Below are positions 1 through 7,750 of a stretch of 64,000 nucleotides of DNA, in pieces. The DNA is from Arthrobacter_J sp038199985 (GTDB lineage Bacteria > Actinomycetota > Actinomycetes > Actinomycetales > Micrococcaceae), in contig JBBPYK010000091.1 in assembly GCA_038199985.1 (NCBI GenBank), positions 1 to 64,000 of the forward strand, given 5' to 3'. Both the position numbers and the translations under genes were made by a program. Within the stretch, counting starts at the first letter, position 1. Every line of letters starts with the position of its first letter. The notes beneath the pieces are model-generated. The model saw only the letters and a list, made by a program, of their open reading frames with translations. It was not told where the DNA came from and ran no database searches.

Positions 1-237
1 CAACCCGATCGCCAGGGCTGGCCTTCGCGGTGGCAGTTAGTTTCTGTGAGGTCATCTGATCATTAGAACAGTTATTGCTCCAACACCCGTGGCTTCCACG
101 CTGGACTTGGAGAGGGACAGGCCGGCCCGTAAACCGAACCTCCCGCGGGACGACATGGCGTCGATCGCGATGTTCGAGGTCGCCACGTCGATTTCGGATT
201 GATAATCGGCGACGATGATCGCAGGTATCGTTGATTC
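1..237. other. No assignable gene at window edge
   Basis: All three plus-strand frames meet a stop within the first 66 bases (stops near 38, 57 and 64), so at most the last dozen or so codons of an upstream gene could lie here. A minus-strand open frame runs through this stretch but overlaps the GNAT gene that follows and has no credible start of its own. I see no RNA gene or repeat. Confidence 0.5.
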
Positions 238-780
238 GTGTCTGAACCATGGCAGCTTAGCGACGAAGTCAGCATGCGTGTACTTCGCCCGAGCGACGCG
301 CCAGAGCTTGCCTCCGCGTATTTGCGCAACCGTGAGCACATTTCTCCCTGGAACCCGGTTCACCCCGAGGAGTACTACACCGAGGCGTGGCAAGCTGCCG
401 ATATGTCTCGCCGCTTTGTTGCCGTTGAAGCTGGCGATGGGTTTTCCTTTGGGTTGTTTGTGGACGACACCGTTGTGGGTCGATTCAACCTGGCCGGAGT
501 TGTGCGCGGCCCTATCCAAAGTGGAGTTTTGAGTTACTGGGTGGAAAGCAAATACGCAGGTCGCGGACTTGCATCAGCTGCGGTCCGGATGGTTGTGGGA
601 GGAGCGCGCGAGGAACTCGGGTTGCACCGCCTTGAGGCAACTACTTTGCTGCACAATGTTGGATCGCAGCGAGTGCTGCTGAAAGCGGGTTTCCAACAGA
701 TTGGTATGGCGCCTCGATACCTACAAATCGCCGGGACCTGGCAAGACCACAACCTCTACCAAATTATCCTGCACGAGTAG
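238..780 (+). CDS. GNAT N-acetyltransferase, RimJ/RimL type
   Basis: A 180-residue acetyltransferase starting with GTG. The acetyl-CoA loop (motif A) reads YAGRGLASAA at about residues 106-115. It is followed by the RimJ-type strand RLEATTLLHN and by an Asn-x-x-Ser before the C-terminal GF (about 140-152). Known members acetylate N-terminal amines of ribosomal proteins or small amines; the substrate here cannot be read from sequence. It stands alone on the plus strand. Length and motif order are normal and no damage is visible. Confidence 0.88.
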   Translation: MSEPWQLSDEVSMRVLRPSDAPELASAYLRNREHISPWNPVHPEEYYTEAWQAADMSRRFVAVEAGDGFSFGLFVDDTVVGRFNLAGVVRGPIQSGVLSYWVESKYAGRGLASAAVRMVVGGAREELGLHRLEATTLLHNVGSQRVLLKAGFQQIGMAPRYLQIAGTWQDHNLYQIILHE

Positions 781-941
781 GGCGCTTGATTCTTCCCTGC
801 GCAGAAGCCCTGCGGCCTTCTCCAGGGCACCAACCCGCAATCTGTAAAGGGAAGCAAGTGCGGGACTGGTGGTGTCGAGGCTCGTGCGGTAAGGGACCCC
901 TAACTGGGCATTTTGTGCCAAGGGGTCAGGCGAGTCGCAAG

Positions 942-1190
942 TTATAGTCGGCCATCATCGGAGCTGGCGTCTTTGCTGTGGTACCCCGCTCGCTTACTCA
1001 ACCACTGCGCTCGATACGCGTCCGTCTCCTTTGCCCGCTTATTACCTGCCCTGATACCAAACCAAGCGCCGAGACCTGCCCCGCTGCCCGCCATGATTCC
1101 AATGGTGTTCCACCCAAAGATTCCATCGACCACGAAGGCGCTGATGAGCAAGGCTGCAAATACGGTGACGTAGACAACCCAACGACTCAT
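942..1190 (-). CDS. Small membrane protein, function unknown
   Basis: An 82-residue protein with an AAGG ribosome site just upstream of its ATG. Two hydrophobic segments (about residues 4-22 and 28-46, the latter glycine-rich) are followed by a charged tail. I do not recognise the family. It is isolated, with divergent or convergent neighbours, so context gives no function. The clean ribosome site and membrane-like composition make it more likely real than chance. Confidence 0.6.
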   Translation of the reverse strand: MSRWVVYVTVFAALLISAFVVDGIFGWNTIGIMAGSGAGLGAWFGIRAGNKRAKETDAYRAQWLSKRAGYHSKDASSDDGRL

Positions 1191-1251
1191 GCCTTAAGTT
1201 ATACCCGTGCTCACGCCAAGCCCTTGAAAGCAATGACCGCTAGACCATCGT

Positions 1252-1707
1252 TCATCCAGACACTTCGAAGAGGACCAGTTCTGATCGCCCGTCGTCGGCC
1301 GTCACTCCGCGAATCTCCGCGAATCGGCCGACGAGCCGGAAACCCAGGGTCTCGTGCATTCCGATCGATGCCGTGTTGTGTTCGTTGGCAAAGTAGTAAA
1401 CGCTCGAGGACTGAGACCAGATCCACTCCATCCGGGCTTGGGTGAGAGCAGAACCGATTCCGCGCCGTCGGAAATTCGGGGAGATGACGACACCTCCTAG
1501 ATAGTGACCCGGAGGGGATCCACCATCAGGCTCGCCGTGGAAGTGCGTCTTGGCTACGCCGACCATAACGCCTTGTAGGACCGCTACCAATACAACCCGA
1601 CCGTTGATCGGTGCGATCATTTCTGCTGTCCAGCGTGCTCGGTCGCTGGCATCACAGATCGAGTTCACATGGATCAGGTCAGCCAAGGCCGCTTCACGGA
1701 TCTGCAT
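1252..1707 (-). CDS. GNAT N-acetyltransferase
   Basis: A 151-residue GNAT protein. Motif A (FRRRGIGSAL, about 79-88) sits at the usual place after strand 4 (YLGGVVISP), and motif B shows NEHNTASIGMHETLGF (about 108-123). The central part (GEPDGGSPPGHYLGG) is a longer loop than in minimal GNATs. No partner gene lies in the same operon. The substrate is unknown; antibiotic or small-amine acetylation is possible but not shown. Confidence 0.85.
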   Translation of the reverse strand: MQIREAALADLIHVNSICDASDRARWTAEMIAPINGRVVLVAVLQGVMVGVAKTHFHGEPDGGSPPGHYLGGVVISPNFRRRGIGSALTQARMEWIWSQSSSVYYFANEHNTASIGMHETLGFRLVGRFAEIRGVTADDGRSELVLFEVSG

Positions 1708-1785
1708 GCCTTGAGCTTACTGAGAAGTGCTAAACCGCGCCTTTGAAGGTGCCCGCCAACCGATCCCTCAGTGCAACCTGACGTA

Positions 1786-2346
1786 CTATCCGTCGTGTTC
1801 AGGGAACTGGGCAATGAGGTTCCGCATTCTCTTCCGGCGACGAGGAGTCCATATCGGGTACCAGGCTGCTAGAGCGGTGAAGAGCACCGTGGCAATCACC
1901 CAGAACCACGGATGATCAGGATTGTCGATGATAAGAAAAACACCCAAGCCGGTAAGGCCCGTGAACAAGAGCACTCCGATCCAGGTTATAGATCGTTCTT
2001 GCCGAATCGCCTTTGTCAGTACGGGAACCCATTGCTCTGCCCTTGCGCCTTCTGGGAGCCGACCGGAGGACAGGGCCGTCCTGAAGTTGGTGGCGGTGGG
2101 GCAACCTTCAGGCTTCTTGCGTTCTCGTGCCCTCTGCCATCTCACAAACCAGAAGATGAAGGCACTTACCGCTATGCCCGCGACCGCGTTGACTGCGATA
2201 CGCATCGGTTCCAGGATCTCTCCTGTGAGGTAGTCCTTGCCGAGCATGGAAACCGTGTACAGCGCTGCGATGAGGAGGAAGACGACCCAGCCCGGCATCC
2301 GGCGTAATTTTCCGATCCCGAAGCCTTCCTTGTCCTGTGTTGTCAT
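1786..2346 (-). CDS. Membrane protein, function unknown
   Basis: I place the start at the ATG giving MTTQDKEGF, which has a GAGGG ribosome site; the open frame extends further upstream but without one. The 186-residue product has four predicted helices in two pairs (about 17-37, 48-68, 122-142 and 148-166), separated by a soluble stretch rich in Arg and Glu, and ends in a basic tail (TPRRRKRMRN). No family is recognised. It lies among other small membrane genes, none clearly co-transcribed. Confidence 0.65.
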   Translation of the reverse strand: MTTQDKEGFGIGKLRRMPGWVVFLLIAALYTVSMLGKDYLTGEILEPMRIAVNAVAGIAVSAFIFWFVRWQRARERKKPEGCPTATNFRTALSSGRLPEGARAEQWVPVLTKAIRQERSITWIGVLLFTGLTGLGVFLIIDNPDHPWFWVIATVLFTALAAWYPIWTPRRRKRMRNLIAQFPEHDG

Positions 2347-2656
2347 GGGGCCCTCAGTACAAGATTGCCTGCGCTGGAACTCGTGGCACCTTTGAATCTG
2401 TTCATCGGATGAGCCTAAGCTACCCGCGGTGGACCAAGCGATGCTCCCAAGGAACGGCGCCGTTACTTCGACCACCGCAGGTCCCTCTAAGGGTCCGCAA
2501 GCCTAGCCCCTCATGGACTTCATCGAGGTACACGATGGAGGATGGCTAATCGATATTAGGGAACGCTAATCGCGAATTGAAGGCAGTGGCCGCTGTGCGT
2601 CGTTGCCAGGACTGGTCACCGGACGCGCTATGGCAGATGGTTACCGTGAGTATGAG
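2347..2656. other. 310-bp intergenic stretch
   Basis: I find no convincing gene, RNA or strong inverted repeat. It should hold the promoter of the minus-strand membrane protein that starts at 2346. The short plus-strand open frame inside (2337-2549) has coding-unlike composition and overlaps that gene's start. Confidence 0.5.
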
Positions 2657-2893
2657 TTACTGAGACTCGGCGATGCTTTGCCGCTGGTCTTTCTCCCGAC
2701 GGCGGAGAACGCGCTTCCCGACCATCGTGAAGAGAAGGAAGAAGATGAATGGAACGCCATATGTTACCCATGGAGATAAGCCGGTAACAGCACCCCAGAC
2801 AGAGCCGATAAAAGGAATCAGAACGACTCCTACAACCCCTGCGATCGCGTAAAATCGGGCGGTAAGGGATTGTTGATGGCTGTTTGAACTCAT
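2657..2893 (-). CDS. Small two-helix membrane protein
   Basis: A 78-residue protein with a GAGGGT ribosome site next to its ATG. Two hydrophobic helices (about 14-34 and 42-60) are followed by a charged cytoplasmic-like tail, KRVLRRREKDQRQS. Hydrophobic character and ribosome site support a real gene. I do not recognise the family, and the neighbours do not suggest a role. Confidence 0.6.
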   Translation of the reverse strand: MSSNSHQQSLTARFYAIAGVVGVVLIPFIGSVWGAVTGLSPWVTYGVPFIFFLLFTMVGKRVLRRREKDQRQSIAESQ

Positions 2894-3136
2894 ACCCTCA
2901 ATCTAGAACCAATGAAACGGCGATGGAAGCGGAATGAGCGGCTATCGAACGCACCCCAGTATCCAGAATAGTGTTGGCTGCGCCAACCACGCCCCCGCTC
3001 TGTGGATCCGACTTACAACCGCATCAGAGCGTAGTGTTGCCGCGTTGGACTTGCCATAGAAAGCTTACTTTCAGGGATCCTGACCAGACCCCAAGCGGAG
3101 TCGCGGCGACCTTGGCCGACCGTCCCGCCCGGGTCG

Positions 3137-3550
3137 TTACTTATTCTCGTAGGCTATTTTGGCTTTATAGCTGACGCTTGGGTCGCTGGTCTTCACCTCA
3201 GTGGAGTCCTGTCCGGGCGATAGCGGGAGGGTCGTACTACTCGTCGTTCCTTTACTCTTCTCGCCGCAGATCGTCTTTGCGCCGTCCTGCAGGAAGATGC
3301 TGCCAGGACCAAGGCATGTGATTTCCACGGAGATGCTCGTAGCTTCCGCAGGCGGGGTCCCGAGTTCGATGGTCTGCGTACCTGTGTAGGTGCCGGAGAC
3401 AGGATTAGCGGCCGTGGCGGAAGCGGTACCCGTGGGACTAGGTGTTGCTTGGTCTTCGTCCTCTCGCTGGTCTTGGGCAGTACATCCTGAGAGCAGGACA
3501 GCCGAAAGAAGAGTCGCAACAGCAATGCCTGACGAAAACCGTAGTTTCAT
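3137..3550 (-). CDS. Secreted lipoprotein, function unknown
   Basis: A 137-residue protein with a clear type II signal peptide: basic n-region MKLRFSSG, hydrophobic core, lipobox LSGC with Cys23. After cleavage comes an acidic and Thr/Ser/Pro-rich linker, then a compact domain containing YTGTQTIELGT, an ITCLGPG strand and a second Cys in KTICGEKSK. Paired Cys residues suggest one disulfide in the exported domain. It should be anchored to the outer face of the membrane. It is isolated; I do not recognise the domain. Confidence 0.72.
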   Translation of the reverse strand: MKLRFSSGIAVATLLSAVLLSGCTAQDQREDEDQATPSPTGTASATAANPVSGTYTGTQTIELGTPPAEATSISVEITCLGPGSIFLQDGAKTICGEKSKGTTSSTTLPLSPGQDSTEVKTSDPSVSYKAKIAYENK

Positions 3551-3733
3551 TTTCCCGACACTAGCAACCTCGTAATGCTCACTGTCCGGGATCGAGAATT
3601 CGTTATCGGAAAGTTGTTCTCGACCGTATAGAGGCCGGTCAGTGTTCGCAAGAGGTGTCCCGTATAGAACTCAACGGACCGTCCCGTAAGACCAACGTTG
3701 ACTGAACATCGATGAAGGCGAGATGGTGAATAA

Positions 3734-3922
3734 ATGTCTAGACATGAAGCTTTCGAACTATCTGGCCTTATCCTGGCCTTCGCAGCTGTCTTACTTTTGA
3801 TCGGGTTAGTGGCAGGCGCCAACCCGTCAATCGTCGCCATTCTTGTCGCGGTCTTCAGTGCTGTCTTTGCACTTCCTGTTGCCAAATGGGTCAGAAGAAA
3901 ATGGACTGCTCGTGAAGAATAG
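3734..3922 (+). CDS. Very small membrane protein
   Basis: A 62-residue protein with two hydrophobic segments (about 8-28 and 32-49) and a basic end, KWVRRKWTAREE, fitting the positive-inside rule. Only a weak purine-rich stretch precedes the ATG. It does not overlap the neighbouring AHSA1 gene on the other strand. Family unknown. Confidence 0.5.
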   Translation: MSRHEAFELSGLILAFAAVLLLIGLVAGANPSIVAILVAVFSAVFALPVAKWVRRKWTAREE

Positions 3923-3946
3923 GCGAACAAGCGTCACGGGGAAAAG

Positions 3947-4402
3947 CTAAGAACGCTCGAGGAAGTCCTTTAACTGTTCGAGTGCCTTGGTGTGGCCGTT
4001 GCGGTGCCCTTCGATCATGTCGGCACCAACGAACGAGATCACCTGATCCGTAAGCCGAATCGTTGTCGTGTCGTCGAGGGCATCGAACTGCCAGGTCAGC
4101 AGGGCAACAGCGAGGACCTGACCCTCCGCCGTCACGGTATCCGTGTGCACGATCAGTGATGGTGGAACGATGTGGACGTAGTCGACGATTCCGTGGAATC
4201 CAAGTTTTTCTGGCGGGCCGCACCTGTACTTGTCGTGGCCCCCAACCAGGAAATTGGACTCATCGTAGACTTGGGCCTCGCCCGCCGGAACGCCCCATAC
4301 GGCACGCTGAGTCGAGTCTGCAAACGCATCCCACACAGCGGAAAGCGAGGCGTTTACTGACTGCTCAAACGTCAAAGTATCGTGAGCAACGGAACTCATC
4401 AT
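3947..4402 (-). CDS. SRPBCC / AHSA1-family protein
   Basis: A 151-residue protein with the AHSA1-type START-like fold. It opens with the typical strand-helix FEQSVNASLSAVWDAFAD and ends with a long C-terminal helix (ALEQLKDFLERS). Members bind small hydrophobic ligands or act as activators; no ligand can be assigned here. The start is ATG ATG behind a GGAAAGG ribosome site. It lies about 100 bp downstream of the PheRS-like ligase on the same strand and could be its distal operon partner, although the gap and lack of overlap make this uncertain. Confidence 0.78.
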   Translation of the reverse strand: MMSSVAHDTLTFEQSVNASLSAVWDAFADSTQRAVWGVPAGEAQVYDESNFLVGGHDKYRCGPPEKLGFHGIVDYVHIVPPSLIVHTDTVTAEGQVLAVALLTWQFDALDDTTTIRLTDQVISFVGADMIEGHRNGHTKALEQLKDFLERS

Positions 4403-4507
4403 GGGACCTTTCCAAACGCAGGTGGCAGCGCAGCCACTACCCAGCCTATGACAACGTGTCTGTGAAAACGGCTGCTTTCACAAAGTCGTAGGCTGGGCAC
4501 ATCCTGA

Positions 4508-5626
4508 CTAGCTTGCGATGAGTTCCATCACCTGACCTTGATGGAGTGCCGTGTAGATATCGTCGCGGATGAGATTGGCCTCCAGCGCGGTGAGTGTTCT
4601 TTCGATGGGTCGGAGCGTGATTCGAATGAGGGCGTTCGCCTGCCCAGGCTCGATCTTCAACCGTTCCTTCGCTGGCACCGGCAGGTCCTCATATGTGGTC
4701 AGCCCGAGAAGCTCAACGGATTCAAGGTCATCCATGCGTTCTCCGAGGGCTTGACGGACTTCGTCGCCCAGGATCTCGTCATCGAATGAACTCGGCACAA
4801 CAATCGAGATATCCCGCCTGGTGAGAGGAAGAAGTGAGACCGGTCGCCACGGCTCCAGATCGAGCATCTGGGATCCGACCCGTTCATCGCGTGCCCGTAG
4901 GAGCCGGATGTCGGGGATTCCTTTGCGAAGCATCAACGCCCTGTCCAAGCCCATCCCCAAGGCGAGGCCCGACCATTGTTGCGGGTCTAGTCCGGCATCC
5001 GCGAATAGGTGCGGTGCTATCAGTCCGCATTCGGCAAGTTCCAGCCATTCGTCGCCCACCAGTACTTCCACCTGCCTCCCATTCGTTGTGTAGGGGTGAA
5101 TGGCTGGCACTGCACGCCATTTCGCGTTGGGCAGGACCGCTTGAACAAGCCTCGCAATCATGGAGTCCAGATCAGTCGGAGACAGCACGGGAGTTGAGGA
5201 TACTCGCCAAAGATCCACCTGGTGGGGTGCACCTACGTGGGTCCGGTCAATGGCATCTCTGCGATAGACCAGGCCGGGCATGACCAGTAGCTCGTCCACA
5301 GAGTCGGTAGGCCGCAGATTTCTCAACAGCGACGGGACCGAAGCAGAGGTGTGGCTCCTGAGCATTACCGTGGGACTCACATATCGTGAATATCTTTGGT
5401 CGCGGGTCACCGTGGATGGAGCGAAACCGAGTTTGTCGTAGTTGTCACTGACGGACACCAGCGGGCTGGTTCGCACAGTGCTGGAATCAATGCCCCAAGA
5501 GTCTGTGAGAGCAGTTTTCACTTGGGTCAGGAGCTCTTGCATAGAGTGCGCGCCGTCGTCCGCATTGGAAAGGTCGCGGAGCGTTAACGCATCATGCAGT
5601 TCGGATGGGGAAAGATAAGTGGTCAT
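4508..5626 (-). CDS. Single-chain PheRS-like ligase with FDX-ACB domain
   Basis: A 372-residue class II aminoacyl-tRNA-synthetase homologue. The PheS-like core shows LRSHTSASV (about 89-97), motif 2 as VYRRDAIDRTHVGAPHQVD (120-138) and motif 3 as LALGMGLDRA...GIPDIRLLR (221-243). A ferredoxin-fold anticodon-binding (FDX-ACB) domain, normally at the end of PheT, follows from about 262. This joined layout resembles mitochondrial PheRS; bacterial housekeeping PheRS is a PheS2-PheT2 heterotetramer. The usual Glu of the HQxEG substrate signature is Asp here (HQVD). I recall such proteins being annotated as PheS-related ligases of unknown substrate. It probably activates an amino or carboxylic acid with ATP; the acceptor may be a tRNA or a peptide. 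A masked ribosome site and a small ORF lie immediately upstream. Confidence 0.82.
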   Translation of the reverse strand: MTTYLSPSELHDALTLRDLSNADDGAHSMQELLTQVKTALTDSWGIDSSTVRTSPLVSVSDNYDKLGFAPSTVTRDQRYSRYVSPTVMLRSHTSASVPSLLRNLRPTDSVDELLVMPGLVYRRDAIDRTHVGAPHQVDLWRVSSTPVLSPTDLDSMIARLVQAVLPNAKWRAVPAIHPYTTNGRQVEVLVGDEWLELAECGLIAPHLFADAGLDPQQWSGLALGMGLDRALMLRKGIPDIRLLRARDERVGSQMLDLEPWRPVSLLPLTRRDISIVVPSSFDDEILGDEVRQALGERMDDLESVELLGLTTYEDLPVPAKERLKIEPGQANALIRITLRPIERTLTALEANLIRDDIYTALHQGQVMELIAS

Positions 5627-5628
5627 GG

Positions 5629-5691
5629 TAAGTCCTTGGCTGTGGTTGGATCGGCGGGCATTCCCCCGATCCGCCCGGTCGCCAGGACTTA
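5629..5691 (-). promoter_or_regulatory. Hairpin masking the ribosome site of the PheRS-like gene
   Basis: In the transcript, the segment from 5691 down to 5681, which begins with the stop codon of the small upstream ORF, can pair with 5640-5629. The stem has 11 pairs and one bulge (TAAGTCCT against AGGACTTA plus GGC/GCC). The second arm contains the AAGGA ribosome site of the ligase gene. An inner stem-loop (5648-5672, GGATCGG with CCGATCC plus three more pairs) stacks inside. A ribosome reaching the upstream stop codon would break the outer stem, so translation of the two ORFs should be coupled. Pairing is read directly; function is inferred. Confidence 0.65.
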
Positions 5692-5760
5692 GGCGTGCGC
5701 GTCGAAGCCCTCGCGACCGGTAAACGGCCGGGGGCTGATAAATCGCACTGAGCTACTCAT
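5689..5760 (-). CDS. 23-residue leader or substrate peptide
   Basis: An ATG-TAA frame of 23 codons, 62 nt upstream of the PheRS-like gene on the same strand. The central part reads RFISPRPFTGREGF: three Phe, three Arg and two Pro, ending DAHA. There is no Shine-Dalgarno sequence, so it may be read from a leaderless transcript. The stop codon lies inside the stem that masks the next gene's ribosome site. It could be a regulatory leader peptide sensing charging of Phe or Arg tRNA, or the acceptor substrate of the ligase. That it is translated is an inference from its placement. Confidence 0.55.
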   Translation of the reverse strand: MSSSVRFISPRPFTGREGFDAHA

Positions 5761-5826
5761 GCTGACAAGGCTAGCAGAACGCTATTCCGCTTACATTGTG
5801 GACCCGGAACCAGCCGTGGCAGTGTG

Positions 5827-6366
5827 ATGCGGGTGACTATTGAATTGAGAATGTGGAGTGAATCCGATGCAGAAGGTCTCCTGCGTGCTGCCGAGAGTGA
5901 CGATCTAAGCACCCAGTTCGGAACAACCGATCTCACGACCGTCGAGGCATGTTCCGTCTTCATTGCAGAGAATCTGATCAGCACGGATCCATCCGCCAGG
6001 AATTTCGCGATATCCATCGATGGAATTGCTGTCGGCAATGTGGGCGTCGGAAATATAGAACACCGACATGAAACAGGGTGGGTGTACTACTGGCTGTCTC
6101 GCGACGCTCGCGGTCGAGGCATAGCGGCGAGCGCCCTTGCCTCGGTAGCGGAATGGGCGTTCTCCGAGGGCGGGCTCTATCGTCTCGAACTTGGTCATAG
6201 GACGAACAACCCTGCCTCGTGCCGCGTGGCCGAGAGAGCAAGTTTCGCAGCTGAGGGGATCGAACGCCAGAAGCTCAGGTACGGTCAGGAACGGTTCGAC
6301 GTCGAGACTCACGCACGACTCCGTACGGACATCGCCCCCTCAGTGGAGCTGTTCCCTATCGTTTAG
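5827..6366 (+). CDS. GNAT N-acetyltransferase
   Basis: A 179-residue RimJ-type acetyltransferase. Motif A reads RDARGRGIAASAL, followed by YRLELGHRTNNPASCRVAERASF, the usual motif B region. The ATG at 5827 is preceded in frame by a GTG at 5824, so either may be the start. Only about 66 bp separate it from the divergently oriented small ORF and PheRS-like gene, so the two transcripts share a control region. Substrate unknown. Confidence 0.82.
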   Translation: MRVTIELRMWSESDAEGLLRAAESDDLSTQFGTTDLTTVEACSVFIAENLISTDPSARNFAISIDGIAVGNVGVGNIEHRHETGWVYYWLSRDARGRGIAASALASVAEWAFSEGGLYRLELGHRTNNPASCRVAERASFAAEGIERQKLRYGQERFDVETHARLRTDIAPSVELFPIV

Positions 6367-6469
6367 GAATTGTGGCAAGAAAATCGGCTTACGGCTCCAG
6401 ACGAGAGCCGTGAAAGACGGTCGTGACGTCGTCGTCTATGGCGCCAAGCTTTGACCCAGCAGAGATCGT

Positions 6470-6886
6470 CTACCGAACGCGTGCCATCATCTTTGACGGG
6501 TCGCTCAATGGGGTGAAGCCGTACTTGGAGTAAAGGCTGTGCGCGTCCCCGGTGGAGAGCAGAGTTTGTTTGAGTCCGAGCGGTTCGAGATCGGCGATGA
6601 CGCCCTCAACCAGCATTTTGCCCAGTCTTTGTCCGCGTGCCTCTGGTGAAACGAAGACGTCGCATAACCAAGCGAACGTGACTGCATCGGTCACGACCCT
6701 CGCGTACGCAACCTGCTCACCAGTCTCGGCGTCATACACCCCGTAGTTGCGGGAGGCATCTATTGCAGCATCTTGCACTTCACGCGCTCGACCCTTAGCC
6801 CAGTAAGACTGCTCGCTAAGCCATTGATGGACTCGTTCGCGATCGATCTTGTCCACCGCAGCGGAGAAGGAGTAGGACTCAGTCAT
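6470..6886 (-). CDS. GNAT N-acetyltransferase
   Basis: A 138-residue GNAT. I start it at MTESYSFSA rather than 13 codons upstream, because homologous small GNATs begin close to this point. Motif A is EARGQRLGKMLVEG, preceded by FAWLCDVFVSP, and the end shows LLSTGDAHSLYSKYGF, a signature typical of a small actinobacterial GNAT group. It lies downstream of, and in the same direction as, the next GNAT and the RibD-like gene, and could be the last gene of that unit. Confidence 0.8.
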   Translation of the reverse strand: MTESYSFSAAVDKIDRERVHQWLSEQSYWAKGRAREVQDAAIDASRNYGVYDAETGEQVAYARVVTDAVTFAWLCDVFVSPEARGQRLGKMLVEGVIADLEPLGLKQTLLSTGDAHSLYSKYGFTPLSDPSKMMARVR

Positions 6887-6952
6887 AAGCACACGATAGG
6901 GCATGCCCAATGGACGACTGATCATCCATAAACCCTCGCTCTGGTTGGCCGC

Positions 6953-7750
6953 TCACCGTCGCCAGCGGTAAGGGGTCGTCGTCGACACTTTGACGAAACC
7001 AGAGCGTTGAAGGATTGGACGCGAGTATTCAGTTGAATCGCTGTTGATAAGCGTCTTGCCCAGAGCGAGTGCTGAGCGTGCTCGCTGGGCCGTCAGCGCA
7101 CGGTAGATTCCGCGGCCGCGCCACGCTTCGCGAGTTGCCCCACCCCAGATCCCGGCAAAGCTGGTGCCTTGAACCGGCTCCAGACGACCTGCACTGACGA
7201 CCTGCCCTTCCGCCTCAGCTACCCACAGCTCCATTCCATCGTTCAAGGAGAGCCGGTGCAACAGAGCATCCGCCATCTCGTCTGAGATCGGATCGCCAAA
7301 AACTTCACCCTGCATGGCGCTCATCCGGCGAACGTCCGGCTCGTCGACTACTCGTCGCAGCATCACTCCTTCGGGTAGCGCACAATCGACGCTCAATGCC
7401 GTCGCCTCGCCAATCATGATCGATTCGGACTCATCTGGACTAAACCCGCTCTCCAGCAGAGCCTCATGCAACCCGGGTGCGCGGTCATGGCCACGAGTTT
7501 TCCACTCAACCTTGGTGATCTCAGGATCGTCCAGATAATAGGCGAGCGCCTCGGCAACGAGCTGCCGAATGGCCGCCGCGTCCGCGCCTCCGAGATCCTT
7601 GTAGGTGACGAAGCCGCGCCCGTTCATGAAGGTCACCAGAGACAATGGGCCGTGTCGGGCGACCTTTATGGCGCTGGGCGTCTCCGCGTCGGTACGCAAT
7701 TGTTCGTCGTAGGCGGCGAGGAAACTCGCTTTACTCTCAGAGTCGGTCAT
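6953..7750 (-). CDS. GNAT-family acetyltransferase, two-domain length
   Basis: At 265 residues this is nearly twice a single GNAT. The C-terminal half carries the active motif A (TREAWRGRGIYRALTAQRA) and a GF motif near the end. The N-terminal half (about 1-125) looks like a degenerate GNAT fold without a motif A. The start codon overlaps the stop of the upstream RibD-like gene by four bases (ATGA), so the two are translationally coupled. Role unknown; coupling to a reductase suggests a shared small-molecule substrate or a resistance function. Confidence 0.8.
   Translation of the reverse strand: MTDSESKASFLAAYDEQLRTDAETPSAIKVARHGPLSLVTFMNGRGFVTYKDLGGADAAAIRQLVAEALAYYLDDPEITKVEWKTRGHDRAPGLHEALLESGFSPDESESIMIGEATALSVDCALPEGVMLRRVVDEPDVRRMSAMQGEVFGDPISDEMADALLHRLSLNDGMELWVAEAEGQVVSAGRLEPVQGTSFAGIWGGATREAWRGRGIYRALTAQRARSALALGKTLINSDSTEYSRPILQRSGFVKVSTTTPYRWRR

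Noticed and set aside
52..237. Minus-strand frame ending near 52 with protein-like tail (DVATSNIAIDAMSSRGRFGL)
   Set aside because: Its longest form overlaps the GNAT gene at 238 and no start with a ribosome site lies between; no family recognised.
3891..4223. Minus-strand 110-codon open frame inside the AHSA1 gene
   Set aside because: Arg-rich shadow frame of a gene with clear fold motifs on the same strand.
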